Of a stretch of 64,000 nucleotides of DNA, positions 18,243 to 26,983 are shown one piece after another (the first letter of the stretch is position 1; each line of letters begins with the position of its first letter). This DNA comes from an uncultured Cohaesibacter sp. GTDB lineage: Bacteria > Pseudomonadota > Alphaproteobacteria > Rhizobiales > Cohaesibacteraceae. The position numbers and the translations under genes are program-made. Location: assembly GCF_963664735.1 (NCBI RefSeq), contig NZ_OY761553.1, forward strand, positions 1,503,303-1,567,302, read 5' to 3'. The notes beneath the pieces were generated by a model. That model saw only the letters and a list, made by a program, of their open reading frames with translations. It did not search any database and was not told the origin of the DNA.

Positions 18243-19757
18243 TTACTTCAACCGCTTATATTCGATCATTCTGGCGCGGCTCAGAACTAGCTCGATGTGA
18301 TCGTCGGCCAGCACATTGAGGCATATTCTCTTGGTCCAGAGACTGTCTTGCAGCGTGAACAAATAACGCCCGCCACCAAGAGACTGAAGAGGTGCGGATC
18401 GGCGCAAAGGTCCAATGCCGATAAAGACATTCCCGCCCTTAATGGTCAGATAGGCCCCTTCCTCATTGTGCCAAATACCCTCCAGCTTTTCCGAAACGGG
18501 CTCCTGAACAGCGGGAACAAGACGGCGTGGTATGAAGCCGACCTCACCGACCAACGCTTCCCCGTCCCATTCCAGCTCAAGCTGGGATGTCGCAGAACGG
18601 GTGGACACTCTGTTACCGGCAGCTTCATAAATCTGGCAGGCATCATCTAGCCATGTGGCCGTGCTGCCTTTGACCTCAAGCCAGAAAGGCCCCTCCTTGG
18701 CAACATAGAGACCATCAGGGAGGCGGTTAGCCGATGGCTTGGGCATCGGCAATCCAAGCAAGGAAGCCATGAAACGGGATGCAATGCCGCGGGAATCAAC
18801 CTCATCTCTGTTGGAGAGCAAAACGACGCCAGAGGAACTTGCACGATCCATCATGATGTAAGCTTTGTAGCCCGGGTGACTACCACCATGTCCAATCAAC
18901 ACCCGGTCGCCAAGAATTGTGTCGGTCGTCCCCAAACCATAACCGGTGCGGGTGCCATTTTTGAGGCAACGGGGCGCGCCGAGTTTATCGAGCACGCCTT
19001 CCCATTCCCCTTCTCCAGCCATAAGGGCACGCAACCATTTACTCATATCAGTTGCACTGGCAACCACGCTTCCCGAGGCTGAAATTTGCAGCCCCGCAGA
19101 GGACAGCAACCACTGCGTCCCATCGAACCAATAGCCCGGATAGAGGTTTTTCACCGGTTCGGCCCAAACATGCGGAGCATCGAAGCCCGTGCCCAATGTC
19201 TGATTGAGGGTCTTTTGCAAATAGTCTTTCAGAAACACGCCTTTACGATTGAGAATAATTTCAACCAACCGATAGCCAGTGTTTGAGTATGACACTTCGG
19301 TTCCGGGGGCAAAGTTTAGCCGGGTTTGCCGTGCCATGAAGGCGTGATTGTCCTCGCTGCTCGTCTCATTGTAAACCGAGAGACCGAGCAATGTCAGGCA
19401 TTCACGCATGTCCGGAAGTCCAGCGCTCATGTCGAGCGCTTGGCCAATGGTGACACTTGCCAAAGGCTCTTGCAGTTCGGGTAAATGGTCTCCCAAGCGA
19501 TCATCCAGGTCCACCAGATCGGAATGTTTCAAAACCAGACTACAGAAAAAATGTTTTGTGATTGATGCAAAGCGGCCAACGCTTTTGTCACTGAATGGCG
19601 TTTTCAAACTCAAATTTTCAAGCCCACCGCTGACGCTGATTTTGGCGCCTTCGGCATCGAAGCCCAAAATGACGCCGCCGGGTTCATCAGCACCCCACTG
19701 CTTGCAAATATCTTCAGCGCAGCTTTTTGCTGCTTGCCAATTTAGTTCAGTTGTCAT
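18243..19757 (-). CDS. Beta-lactamase family serine hydrolase, D-aminopeptidase-like
   Basis: A 504-residue penicillin-recognising enzyme. The catalytic motifs are Ser65-x-x-Lys68 (FASITKHFF), Tyr157-Ser-Asn159 (SYSNTGY) and His290-Gly-Gly (LIGHGGSHPGYK). Their spacing closely matches Ochrobactrum anthropi D-aminopeptidase DAP (about 520 residues, SxxK at 62-65, HxG at 287), and like DAP it has two extra beta domains after residue 335. DAP removes N-terminal D-residues from peptides. No signal peptide is visible, so it is probably cytosolic. An esterase of the same fold is the alternative. Confidence 0.8.
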   Translation of the reverse strand: MTTELNWQAAKSCAEDICKQWGADEPGGVILGFDAEGAKISVSGGLENLSLKTPFSDKSVGRFASITKHFFCSLVLKHSDLVDLDDRLGDHLPELQEPLASVTIGQALDMSAGLPDMRECLTLLGLSVYNETSSEDNHAFMARQTRLNFAPGTEVSYSNTGYRLVEIILNRKGVFLKDYLQKTLNQTLGTGFDAPHVWAEPVKNLYPGYWFDGTQWLLSSAGLQISASGSVVASATDMSKWLRALMAGEGEWEGVLDKLGAPRCLKNGTRTGYGLGTTDTILGDRVLIGHGGSHPGYKAYIMMDRASSSGVVLLSNRDEVDSRGIASRFMASLLGLPMPKPSANRLPDGLYVAKEGPFWLEVKGSTATWLDDACQIYEAAGNRVSTRSATSQLELEWDGEALVGEVGFIPRRLVPAVQEPVSEKLEGIWHNEEGAYLTIKGGNVFIGIGPLRRSAPLQSLGGGRYLFTLQDSLWTKRICLNVLADDHIELVLSRARMIEYKRLK

Positions 19758-20059
19758 GGTCTTTTATCTTCTTCTCGGAAAAATCGTTTGGGCGGGAAGA
19801 CGCTCTATCGCACCTTCGAAAAGGAAAGATGGAACTGGTTTGATCGACTTGGCGTGCTCCACTTTGCCAACCACTGCTCGTAGAGTTACAAAAGGTGCGG
19901 TTTTCCAACCCATATTGGTTTAACAGGTTGCTTGACCCGTGGCCATTGTTGCAGTGACATATAAAGTCTGTCATAGAATCAAACAGGGATGCAAAGCAAT
20001 CATTCAGAAGGCTCTGTTATATCCACTGTAAGCTGGTTTGTGCCGGGAGATATGAGGAA
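19758..20059. other. Divergent intergenic region
   Basis: A stretch of 300 bases between the serine hydrolase and the glycosyltransferase. I see no supported gene, hairpin or repeat. It should hold both divergent promoters. Confidence 0.3.
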
Positions 20060-21151
20060 ATGCAGTCGATGGATAGTAGCGACAATCCCGAGCAGAAGCA
20101 AAAGTCGCTTCTTTTCTTTGCACCCGAGCCAAATGACAAAGCCATCCTTGAAGCCTACGAGATCTATCTGCACCACCTTTCACATAGTGGACTTTTCGAT
20201 ATCACTGTGATGGCGCCCAATGGATCGCCCTTCACAGCGGAATGCCGCTTATTGGGCTACAAAATGTATCCCGTCTCTGATTTTTCGCGCAAACTGCTTA
20301 AACGCACTCCGCAGCTTTGGCCGATTTTGACTGCGACAAGGCGGTTTCGGTTTGATTTTGCCCTCAGCCATGAAGCTTATGCCTGCCGCGGGCTCGGCCA
20401 GATTGCGCGCAAGGTCATCGGAGTTTGCCACGACGATCTGTTTGATGGCTTCAAGCACGCCAGTAGCCTTGTCGCCTTGACGTCAAGTGTTGCCGAGGAA
20501 GCCAATATCTATTTGGAAGGAGCACTCAAGGTCGAGGTTCTGCCACACCCTTATGAGTGCCAATTTTCCGAAATTAAGCCATTGCCAGAAGACGCAAACG
20601 CTCCACTTACAATTGGCACCTTCGGCCCCTTCCTCGAAGGAGATGGCTTGGGCACCTTCATTCACACAGCCCAACTGGTGCATGAAAGCAGCCCCAATGC
20701 ACGCTTTGTCATTGCAGGACAAGGCCCTCTTGAGCATGAACTCAAGGAACTTTCCGATCAGATCGCGCCGTTCATTGATTTTCTCGGGCCGATGGATGCG
20801 TCAGAGATGGCTGAGACGTTTGACATTTTCTGCCTGGCAGCGGCCAATGCACCCTATTCATTTTCTCTTTGTCAGATGATGGATGCAGGGCTTGCCTGTG
20901 TCGCCACCTGTGCCAGCGGGCCGATGGACATTCTCAAAGGGGGGATGGTGGCTCCTTTGGTGCCGATAGGCGATGCATTTTTGCTGGCGGTCAAACTGCA
21001 AGAACTACTTGAGGATCGCCCGCAAATTGAAAGAATCAAGAAAGCCTGCTTCGAGCGCATTCGCGAGGAGGATTTTTCGCCAAAAATCTTCGAGAAAAAG
21101 CTGAATTCCCTTTTTGGTATGGAACAAAAGGCTTCCTCGCACATTGACTGA
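20060..21151 (+). CDS. GT4-like glycosyltransferase
   Basis: A 363-residue protein. An N-terminal Rossmann-like half (SLLFFAPEPNDKAILEAYEI) is followed from about residue 180 by a Glycos_transf_1 domain: LTIGTFGPFLEGDGLGTFIH, ARFVIAGQGPLEHELKELS and DFLGPM. The usual E-x7-E motif is only partly kept around AANAPYSFSLCQMMDAGLAC. It probably transfers a sugar onto a surface glycan or lipid, but donor and acceptor cannot be told. No other glycan genes are adjacent. An ATG three codons downstream (20069) has a better-spaced GAGGAA and may be the true start. Confidence 0.75.
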   Translation: MQSMDSSDNPEQKQKSLLFFAPEPNDKAILEAYEIYLHHLSHSGLFDITVMAPNGSPFTAECRLLGYKMYPVSDFSRKLLKRTPQLWPILTATRRFRFDFALSHEAYACRGLGQIARKVIGVCHDDLFDGFKHASSLVALTSSVAEEANIYLEGALKVEVLPHPYECQFSEIKPLPEDANAPLTIGTFGPFLEGDGLGTFIHTAQLVHESSPNARFVIAGQGPLEHELKELSDQIAPFIDFLGPMDASEMAETFDIFCLAAANAPYSFSLCQMMDAGLACVATCASGPMDILKGGMVAPLVPIGDAFLLAVKLQELLEDRPQIERIKKACFERIREEDFSPKIFEKKLNSLFGMEQKASSHID

Positions 21152-21220
21152 GAAGATGGTAGGGTCATTTCCCTGTCAGGATACGGATTATTAGGCACAT
21201 AGGCACAAAAATCTGGTGAA

Positions 21221-21237
21221 TTTAGAACGATTTTAAA
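21221..21237. promoter_or_regulatory. Candidate Irr (ICE) box upstream of sodB
   Basis: TTTAGAA-CGA-TTTTAAA matches the ICE consensus TTTAGAA-N3-TTCTAAA used by the haem-responsive regulator Irr in Hyphomicrobiales at 13 of 14 defined positions. It lies 113 bases before the sodB start codon. Iron-dependent control of an iron superoxide dismutase makes biological sense. Confidence 0.5.
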
Positions 21238-21350
21238 AAAAAGATTGTTTCTCCCCCTTGTGGTTGTGATCAACAATCATTATTTTTGATGCAGATCAAA
21301 ATTTCACCGACTTCATCGCCGGTGCCTTTCAAATAAATGGAGATATTTCA

Positions 21351-21950
21351 ATGGCTTTTGAACTTCCCGAACTTCCTTATGCCTATGACGCACTTGGCGA
21401 TTTCATGTCTGCGGAAACCCTCGAATTCCACCATGACAAGCACCATCTGGCTTATGTAACCAACGGCAACAACCTTCTCAAAGACTCAGGTCTTGAAGGC
21501 AAAAGTCTCGAAGACGTTATCAAGGAAAGCTTTGGTAAAAACCCAGGTCTTTTCAACAACGCTGCACAGCACTACAACCACCTGCATTTCTGGAAATGGA
21601 TGAAACCAGTTGCTAAAGAAGGTGGCGTACCTGGTGCACTTGCTGCGAAGATCGACGAAGATCTCGGCGGCATGGACAAATTCCGCGCTGACTTCATCAA
21701 CGCAGGTATCACTCAGTTTGGTTCCGGTTGGGCATGGCTCGCACTGGTAGACGGCAAGCTCGTTGTTACCAAAACTCCGAACGGCGAAAACCCATTGGTT
21801 CACGGCGGTGCACCGCTGCTTGGCGTCGACGTTTGGGAGCATTCCTACTATATCGACTACCGCAACGCTCGCCCGAAATATCTGGAAGCTTGGTTCGACA
21901 ATCTGGTCAACTGGGAATATGTTGCAGAGCTACTTGAGGCCGCTTCCTAA
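21351..21950 (+). CDS. sodB: Superoxide dismutase, iron type
   Basis: A 199-residue cytosolic Fe/Mn superoxide dismutase. The metal ligands are His27 (EFHHDKHH), His77 (HYNHLHFW), Asp160 and His164 (DVWEHSYYIDY). The second-shell glutamine is Gln73 in FNNAAQHYNH, and the MnSOD-type glutamine position (KTPNGENPL) holds Gly. This arrangement is typical of iron enzymes. It turns superoxide into oxygen and hydrogen peroxide. A terminator follows, so it is monocistronic. A candidate Irr box lies upstream. Confidence 0.95.
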   Translation: MAFELPELPYAYDALGDFMSAETLEFHHDKHHLAYVTNGNNLLKDSGLEGKSLEDVIKESFGKNPGLFNNAAQHYNHLHFWKWMKPVAKEGGVPGALAAKIDEDLGGMDKFRADFINAGITQFGSGWAWLALVDGKLVVTKTPNGENPLVHGGAPLLGVDVWEHSYYIDYRNARPKYLEAWFDNLVNWEYVAELLEAAS

Positions 21951-22002
21951 TCGCTGCTCGAGCGCTATGGTCCATTGTGGTCATTAGTAAGACAGACAAA
22001 AG

Positions 22003-22037
22003 AAAACCCCGTCTCGCTGAGATGGGGTTTTTCTTTT
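22003..22037 (+). terminator. Intrinsic terminator of sodB
   Basis: AAAACCCC-GTCTC (22003-22015) pairs with GAGAT-GGGGTTTT (22019-22031), with one G-T pair and a three-base loop. TTCTTTTT follows. Confidence 0.93.
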
Positions 22038-22101
22038 TGAAAGGCTACGCGCTTTCAATCAGGTCAGATGACTGAAGAGAATTTTCTCTCTAGTACACCG
22101 A

Positions 22102-22590
22102 TTACAACCCTCTTCGGCAGGGGCTGATAGAGGCAAAAATAGGATATTCCGTTCGCTTCCAATAAAGCCAGTTTTCGCAGTCTTTTTTCTCCTTGAAACA
22201 ACCGATATCATCAAACTCCACACGACGGGGTCCAACAGAGAAAAACAGACTATCGTCTTCCACTTCCTTGGCTCCTACGTGGCGTCCCCACCAAACATGG
22301 GATGCGCCGATCTTCCTGGCAAGCATCAAGCATTTGGAAGGCTGGGGATTGGGTCTGATATTATGAGCGTTGCCGGTTGTAACCCGGCTTGGAGGACGCG
22401 AGGAGTTGGCATTTACGAAAGGCTGGCCATCCATGGAGGGGGCGGGTCCGGCTCCCTGCAGCATTGATGGTTGATTGCCATTTGGCATATTGCCTCCCGG
22501 CATTGCAAAGGCGCTGCTGAAACCGGGAACAACAGATGCAATCGAAAGACTTGCTACAACTAGAAACGAGAATGATCGTTTGCTTTTCAT
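22102..22590 (-). CDS. Secreted cysteine-containing protein of unknown function
   Basis: A 162-residue protein from the ATG at 22590, which follows AGGAG by seven bases. It begins with a clear signal peptide (MKSKRSFSFLVVASLSIASV, cleavage near FSSAFA). The mature protein has a Pro/Gly/Asn-rich stretch of about 50 residues, then a compact C-terminal part with four cysteines (KCLMLARKIG, IGCFKEKKDCENWLYWKRTE, ISPCRRG) that could form two disulfides. I do not recognise a family. It is probably periplasmic or exported. Confidence 0.65.
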   Translation of the reverse strand: MKSKRSFSFLVVASLSIASVVPGFSSAFAMPGGNMPNGNQPSMLQGAGPAPSMDGQPFVNANSSRPPSRVTTGNAHNIRPNPQPSKCLMLARKIGASHVWWGRHVGAKEVEDDSLFFSVGPRRVEFDDIGCFKEKKDCENWLYWKRTEYPIFASISPCRRGL

Positions 22591-22862
22591 CACGGGCTCC
22601 TGACAGTCTATTTCCCTTAGCTGGCACAAAGGCCTGCCAATCCATGTCCCTAAACAGCTCGATCGCCTTGGGCGAGCAAATCCAGATTGCCTTTTCGGGA
22701 AATTATTGAACACTGTCACGCACTAAAATTGCTAAGATAAATCAAAAGGCAGACTCCGTTGCGGCAGAATACCGCAGCTTCAGTTCTTTAAGTAAGCCAG
22801 CAAAATGTCAAAAGCAGGGCAATCAAACAGAGATTCATATAGGCCTTAAAGACCCTGACTGT

Positions 22863-22896
22863 AACAAAAAGGGGGAAAGCAAATGCCCTCCCCCTT
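22863..22896 (-). terminator. Terminator of the aminotransferase gene
   Basis: On the minus strand AAGGGGGA (from 22896) pairs with TCCCCCTT (to 22869), and TTTTTGTTAC follows. It lies 26 bases past the ilvE stop. Confidence 0.85.
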
Positions 22897-22921
22897 CAAC
22901 TTACAAATCAGCGCAAGGCAC

Positions 22922-23779
22922 TTACTTCTTGAAAGCAAATTCCCAATAAAGCTCACGAGCCTTTTTGGCAATCGGGCCATGGTCATACTGACGATCATCA
23001 AATGCAAAGATCGGGACTACCTTGGAGTAGTTACCGGTCGAGAACATTTCGTCTGCTTCGCGGCAATCGTCCAGCGTCAGGGAGCATTCAACAACGGTTT
23101 CACCGGCGTCACGCAGCAGCTGGATTGTGCGCTGACGGGTAATACCGTTCAGGAAGCTACCGTTTGGAACCGAGGTTTTAACGATGCCGTCTTTGACGAT
23201 GAAGAAGTTGGCCGTTGCCAATTCAGCAACGTGCCCCAACATGTCGCAAACGATGGCATTGTCAAAGCCTTTGTCCATTGCTTCTTTCAGGCAACGGGCA
23301 TTGTTGATGTAGAGACCTGAAGCTTTTGCGTTGGTTGGCATGGTCTCTACGGAAGGACGACGGAATTTGGTCGTTGTAACACGCATGCCATTGTTCGGAT
23401 CAGGCATTGGTGCATCAAACAGGGTGAGGCAAAATTCGATATCATCCGGATCAACGTTGATAACTGAAGCCAGGCTGCCGACGCCCCAGTAGGTTGGACG
23501 AATGTAAACCGCGTTACCACCAAATTTCTTAACGCCTTCAGCAGCCAGTTCCATGATCTCGCCAGATTTCATGGTCGGCCTCATGAGAAGTGTTTCGCAA
23601 GAGCGATTGATGCGTTCGCAGTGACGGTCAAGATCCGGCATGACACCTTCAAAATAACGTGCGCCATCAAATACAGTAGATCCTTGCCAAAATGCATGTG
23701 AGCGAGGGCCCATCATTGCCGGATTGCCTTCCAGCCATTCGCCCTTGTACCAAGTCCAGGTTTGTGAAAATTCTGCCAT
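22922..23779 (-). CDS. ilvE: Branched-chain amino acid aminotransferase
   Basis: A 285-residue fold-type IV PLP aminotransferase. The ATG at 23779 has AAGGAA eight bases upstream; the longer frame adds an unlikely N-terminus. Family features are FWQGSTVFDGARYFEGVMPD, the PLP lysine Lys152 in PTNAKASGLYINNARC, and the phosphate-binding VAELATANFFIVKDG with NGITRQRTIQLL. It should interconvert Leu, Ile and Val with their 2-oxo acids. Fold-type IV members also include D-amino-acid and aminodeoxychorismate enzymes, but this sequence looks like the alphaproteobacterial IlvE group. Monocistronic with its own terminator. Confidence 0.88.
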   Translation of the reverse strand: MAEFSQTWTWYKGEWLEGNPAMMGPRSHAFWQGSTVFDGARYFEGVMPDLDRHCERINRSCETLLMRPTMKSGEIMELAAEGVKKFGGNAVYIRPTYWGVGSLASVINVDPDDIEFCLTLFDAPMPDPNNGMRVTTTKFRRPSVETMPTNAKASGLYINNARCLKEAMDKGFDNAIVCDMLGHVAELATANFFIVKDGIVKTSVPNGSFLNGITRQRTIQLLRDAGETVVECSLTLDDCREADEMFSTGNYSKVVPIFAFDDRQYDHGPIAKKARELYWEFAFKK

Positions 23780-24220
23780 TGCAATATTCCTTGCTTTTAT
23801 TTCCTCTAATGCACTCCCAATACCCATACCGGAAAAAAGACAAGCTGAGAAAAATGTCTTATGAGGCAAACTGTCTCAATATGACGAGAGCTGGTTAAGC
23901 CGGGATTAGAGGGCGGGAGCAGCATGACTGCCAAGATAGATGGAAACCATTCTGGAGCTTGGGGTCAAGCAAATCCTTCTAATAGGCTCAAATAGATGAG
24001 GTTCATTCATATAGTGCAATAATCTGCAAAAGCGAACTACTAATTCGAAAACATCAGTAAATATTTTCCAAAATTCACCAGTTCTTATCCCCTGAAGATG
24101 CGTTGCAATCTGATTTGTCTTATGCAAACTATACGTACTCACTTCAATCGCATTTTTTGCGATATATCGCGAACCTATCCTTCGCGGGCTAATCAAGACA
24201 CATTTCAAGGAGATAAAAGC
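23780..24220. other. Divergent AT-rich intergenic region
   Basis: About 440 bases between ilvE and the haloacid dehalogenase gene. An open minus-strand frame here (23906-24208) has no ribosome site and low-complexity composition, so no gene is called. No strong hairpin was seen. Confidence 0.35.
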
Positions 24221-24892
24221 ATGGCTGGCTCAGACTCATGCTCCATTTATGTATTTGATGCTTACGGTACACTTTTTGATGTCCATGCAGCAGTGCGGCG
24301 TTATTCCGACAAATTGGGGCCAAATGCAGCACATCTTTCAGAAATATGGCGATCCAAACAGCTTGAATATAGCTGGGTACGTGCCCTCACCGGCCGTTAT
24401 GTTGATTTCTGGACTCTGACCGAGCGTGCTCTTGATTTTGCTTTCGAACGCATCCCCGATGCAGATCGTTCCCTGCGGCAGGCTCTTCTGGATACCTATC
24501 ACGAGGCAGATGCTTTTGAAGATGTACGTCCGGTTCTCGAAGAGCTGAAAAATCGCGATGCTCAGTTGGCTATTTTGTCAAACGGGACCAGGAGCATGCT
24601 TGATGCGGCCGTTGCCAAGAACGGCTTGAACGATCTTTTCGATGAAATCCTCAGCGCCGACGATGTGCAGACGTACAAGACACAGTCGACTGTTTATGAT
24701 CTCGCAATGACGGCATTCCGCTGTTTCCCGGAAGCCATTTCCTTCCAGTCATCCAACCGCTGGGACATTGCAGGGGCCACGGCCTACGGCTTCCGCACAG
24801 TTTGGATCAACCGTACCGCAGATCTGGACGAGTATCGGGATCTTTCTCCGGTTGCCCAATTCAAGGACCTTAAGGGTTTGCTTACGTTGTAG
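24221..24892 (+). CDS. Haloacid dehalogenase, type II
   Basis: A 223-residue HAD hydrolase of the L-2-haloacid dehalogenase type. The ATG at 24221 follows AAGGAG. The nucleophile is Asp13 in YVFDAYGTLFDV, motif II is LAILSNGTRSMLDAA, motif III has the lysine in VQTYKTQSTVYD, and the final motif is FQSSNRWDIAGATAYGFRTV. The conserved S-N-x-W-D supports a type II dehalogenase rather than a sugar phosphatase. It would turn 2-haloacids into D-2-hydroxyacids. The usual YKPxPxVY around the lysine is YKTQSTVY here, a small deviation. Confidence 0.85.
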   Translation: MAGSDSCSIYVFDAYGTLFDVHAAVRRYSDKLGPNAAHLSEIWRSKQLEYSWVRALTGRYVDFWTLTERALDFAFERIPDADRSLRQALLDTYHEADAFEDVRPVLEELKNRDAQLAILSNGTRSMLDAAVAKNGLNDLFDEILSADDVQTYKTQSTVYDLAMTAFRCFPEAISFQSSNRWDIAGATAYGFRTVWINRTADLDEYRDLSPVAQFKDLKGLLTL

Positions 24893-24990
24893 TCTTGTTT
24901 TAAGCAACCCTGAATAGTATTTTAATATATCTCTGGTGAGAATGGTTGCATCAATCTGATTGCAAAATCCATTTTCACTGGAGATTTTTT

Positions 24991-25287
24991 ATGAACCCTA
25001 CATTCAAAGAAACGTTGCATGTTTCGTGGGCCATTTATTGGAAATATGCGCTACTTTGCCTACCGACAGCTTTGCTGCCAGCTGTCATTTTCGGCTTCAT
25101 TTTTGGCATTGTGGCTTATGCCATAGGCTTCAATTCTACAGAATTGGGCATGGTGCCCCAAATCTTGGGTGGCCTTGTCGGACTCGTGATGAATTTTCTT
25201 CTACTAACATTCCTTTTGCGCAGAACGCTTGGAAAACCCAAAGGCGGCTGGGTTCTCTCGCTTAGTCGAGCGGAAAGCGTCAACTGA
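24991..25287 (+). CDS. Small membrane protein, unknown
   Basis: A 98-residue protein from the ATG at 24991, with GGAG eight bases upstream. It has two or three transmembrane helices: WAIYWKYALLCLPTALLPAV, VIFGFIFGIVAYAIGF and ILGGLVGLVMNFLLLTFLLR. The ends are short and basic. I know of no function. It is 98 bases after the haloacid dehalogenase gene and may share its transcript. Confidence 0.65.
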   Translation: MNPTFKETLHVSWAIYWKYALLCLPTALLPAVIFGFIFGIVAYAIGFNSTELGMVPQILGGLVGLVMNFLLLTFLLRRTLGKPKGGWVLSLSRAESVN

Positions 25288-25319
25288 GCAAACCACTCGC
25301 ACGAGCAAGGCAAAGGCAT

Positions 25320-25844
25320 TTATAATGCCTTGCCCATCACCCAATATTCTTTTTCTGCCTTTTCAAATGGCTCGATTTCGCCATAGCCGAGATTTTCGAA
25401 AAAACTTTTGTCGGCAGCAGTCTCTGCAGCGGTTAACGGAGCGGCATCCATGGCTTGAACGAAGATCTCGCCATAGCCAAATTCTGCGGCCACTGTTTCA
25501 AGCTGCATGACCAGTTCTGCCCGTAGAGCACTGTCTTCGGGTTTGACCAACAATCCGGTGAGCCACGGCCCCAAATCCTCAAAAGCGTCCATTTCTGTAC
25601 GAACAAGCACGGCCATGCCAGCCAGCTGTCCTGTGCGGTCGCCTTCCTTATGCAACGCAACGACGCCGTCCTCTTCCTCTCCATCCAGAGCGATCTTGCG
25701 GAAAGCGGCGTGGCGCATATCAAAACCTTCGGCGCTTTCGTCTCCGGAGGCTAGCGCATGAAAACTTGCACAAAGCTCAGCCAAATCGGGTAGATCGGAG
25801 AGGCGTACAAATTCATATTGCTCGATTGCTTTCGTCTCAGCCAT
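25320..25844 (-). CDS. GNAT family N-acetyltransferase
   Basis: A 174-residue soluble protein with GNAT layout: an N-terminal helix pair (LPDLAELCASFHALASG), then strands with GVVALHKEGDRTGQLAGMAV, the beta4 strand LGPWLTGLLVKPEDSALRAE that leads into the acetyl-CoA binding helix, and the C-terminal FFENLGYGEIEPFEKAEKEY. The pyrophosphate loop is degenerate (PEDSALRAELV in place of QxxGxG/A), as in several GNAT subfamilies. The substrate is unknown. It starts one base after the LOG gene stop, so the two form an operon. Confidence 0.8.
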   Translation of the reverse strand: MAETKAIEQYEFVRLSDLPDLAELCASFHALASGDESAEGFDMRHAAFRKIALDGEEEDGVVALHKEGDRTGQLAGMAVLVRTEMDAFEDLGPWLTGLLVKPEDSALRAELVMQLETVAAEFGYGEIFVQAMDAAPLTAAETAADKSFFENLGYGEIEPFEKAEKEYWVMGKAL

Positions 25845-25845
25845 T

Positions 25846-26427
25846 CTAGTCTTCTTCCTTCGGGATCCACTTGCCTATCTTGGGCGCTACATATGATTCC
25901 ATGCGCTCGAAAAGCTTATCAACGCGCGTTTCCACGATCAGCATGTCCCGATGAGCCTGTTTGACAAAAGCATCTTCGGCAGTCCTGTCTAGGAACCGAA
26001 TGAGATCGTCATAATAGCCATCAACATTGAACAGCGCAGATGGTTTGTCATGCCAACCCAGCATCGCCCAGGTCCACATTTCGAACAGCTCATCCATCGT
26101 GCCAATGCCGCCGGGAAGCGAAATGAAGCCGTCGGAAAGCTCTTCCATCATTGCCTTGCGTTCGTGCATATTGTTCACGAGATGCAACTCTGTGAGCCCC
26201 TTGTGGTCGATTTCCTTGGCCTTGAGTGCATCAGGGAGGATACCGATGACCTTTCCCCCTTCGGCCAGAGCTGCATCTGCACATGCGCCCATCAAGCCAG
26301 CAGAAGAACCACCATAAACCAAGCCATAGCCGCGCTTTGCGATATTGCTGCAAAGCGCAATTGCGGCTTCCTCATATTCCTTTTTGCGGCCCCAACTCGA
26401 GCCGCAAAAAACACAAATATTTTTCAT
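25846..26427 (-). CDS. LOG family (cytokinin-type) phosphoribohydrolase
   Basis: A 193-residue LOG protein from the ATG at 26427 (MKNICVFCGSSWGRKKEYEE). The family signature is complete: GLVYGGSSAGLMGACADAAL, the catalytic ERKAMMEELSDGFISLPGG and IGTMDELFEMWTWAMLGWHD, with the PGGxGTxxE motif. Such enzymes free adenine-type bases from nucleoside 5'-monophosphates. In bacteria without plants the role is probably nucleotide clean-up. It forms an operon with the GNAT gene. Confidence 0.9.
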   Translation of the reverse strand: MKNICVFCGSSWGRKKEYEEAAIALCSNIAKRGYGLVYGGSSAGLMGACADAALAEGGKVIGILPDALKAKEIDHKGLTELHLVNNMHERKAMMEELSDGFISLPGGIGTMDELFEMWTWAMLGWHDKPSALFNVDGYYDDLIRFLDRTAEDAFVKQAHRDMLIVETRVDKLFERMESYVAPKIGKWIPKEED

Positions 26428-26576
26428 TAGATCTGCTTTCGATTCACGCCTGCTGCCTGCATTCAAGGAGCAGCATCACACACAGGACCGCCCCGGAACA
26501 AAGACTAATCCTTGCTCGTCACGAGCCCATAAGGCATTGGCCCCGGTCGATATCAGATCAGATTATCTGCGATTCG

Positions 26577-26897
26577 TTACTCAATGACGACAGCCGTTCC
26601 CGAAGCAGCCACCATTAGCATGGAGCCTTTGTCGCCCACGGTTTCATAATCAACATCGACGCCAATAATCGCGTTTGCTCCCAAATGTCGAGCATACTGC
26701 ACCATTTCGTCGATTGCGATTTCTCGGGCTCTCTGCAATTCCGATTCATAGGAGCCGGAGCGACCCCCGACGATGTCCCGGATGCCCGCAAAAAAGTCTT
26801 TGAAAATATTGGCACCCAAAATTGCTTCGCCGTTGACCAAACCTTTATAGTCGCGAATGACGTGGCCCTCTACATTCGGAGTGGTGGTGATAAGCAT
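26577..26897 (-). CDS. YbjQ/UPF0145 family protein
   Basis: A 106-residue protein of the YbjQ (DUF74) family. Typical elements are the N-terminal [20 protein letters not shown], the repeat-like [20 protein letters not shown] with [19 protein letters not shown], and the C-terminal [20 protein letters not shown]. The family forms pentameric rings and is sometimes called heavy-metal binding, but its function is not established. It has no membrane segment. Confidence 0.88.
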   Translation of the reverse strand: MLITTTPNVEGHVIRDYKGLVNGEAILGANIFKDFFAGIRDIVGGRSGSYESELQRAREIAIDEMVQYARHLGANAIIGVDVDYETVGDKGSMLMVAASGTAVVIE

Positions 26898-26983
26898 GAC
26901 AGCCTTCCCTCTAATTGAAACTACAAAAGAGAGGTAAGATGCCGAAAGGCAAGTTCAAGAAGGCTGGGTGCTATCGCGACGCT

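Noticed and set aside
23906..24208. Minus-strand frame of 100 codons between ilvE and the haloacid dehalogenase gene
   Set aside because: It has no ribosome site and overlaps the dehalogenase promoter region; composition does not look coding.
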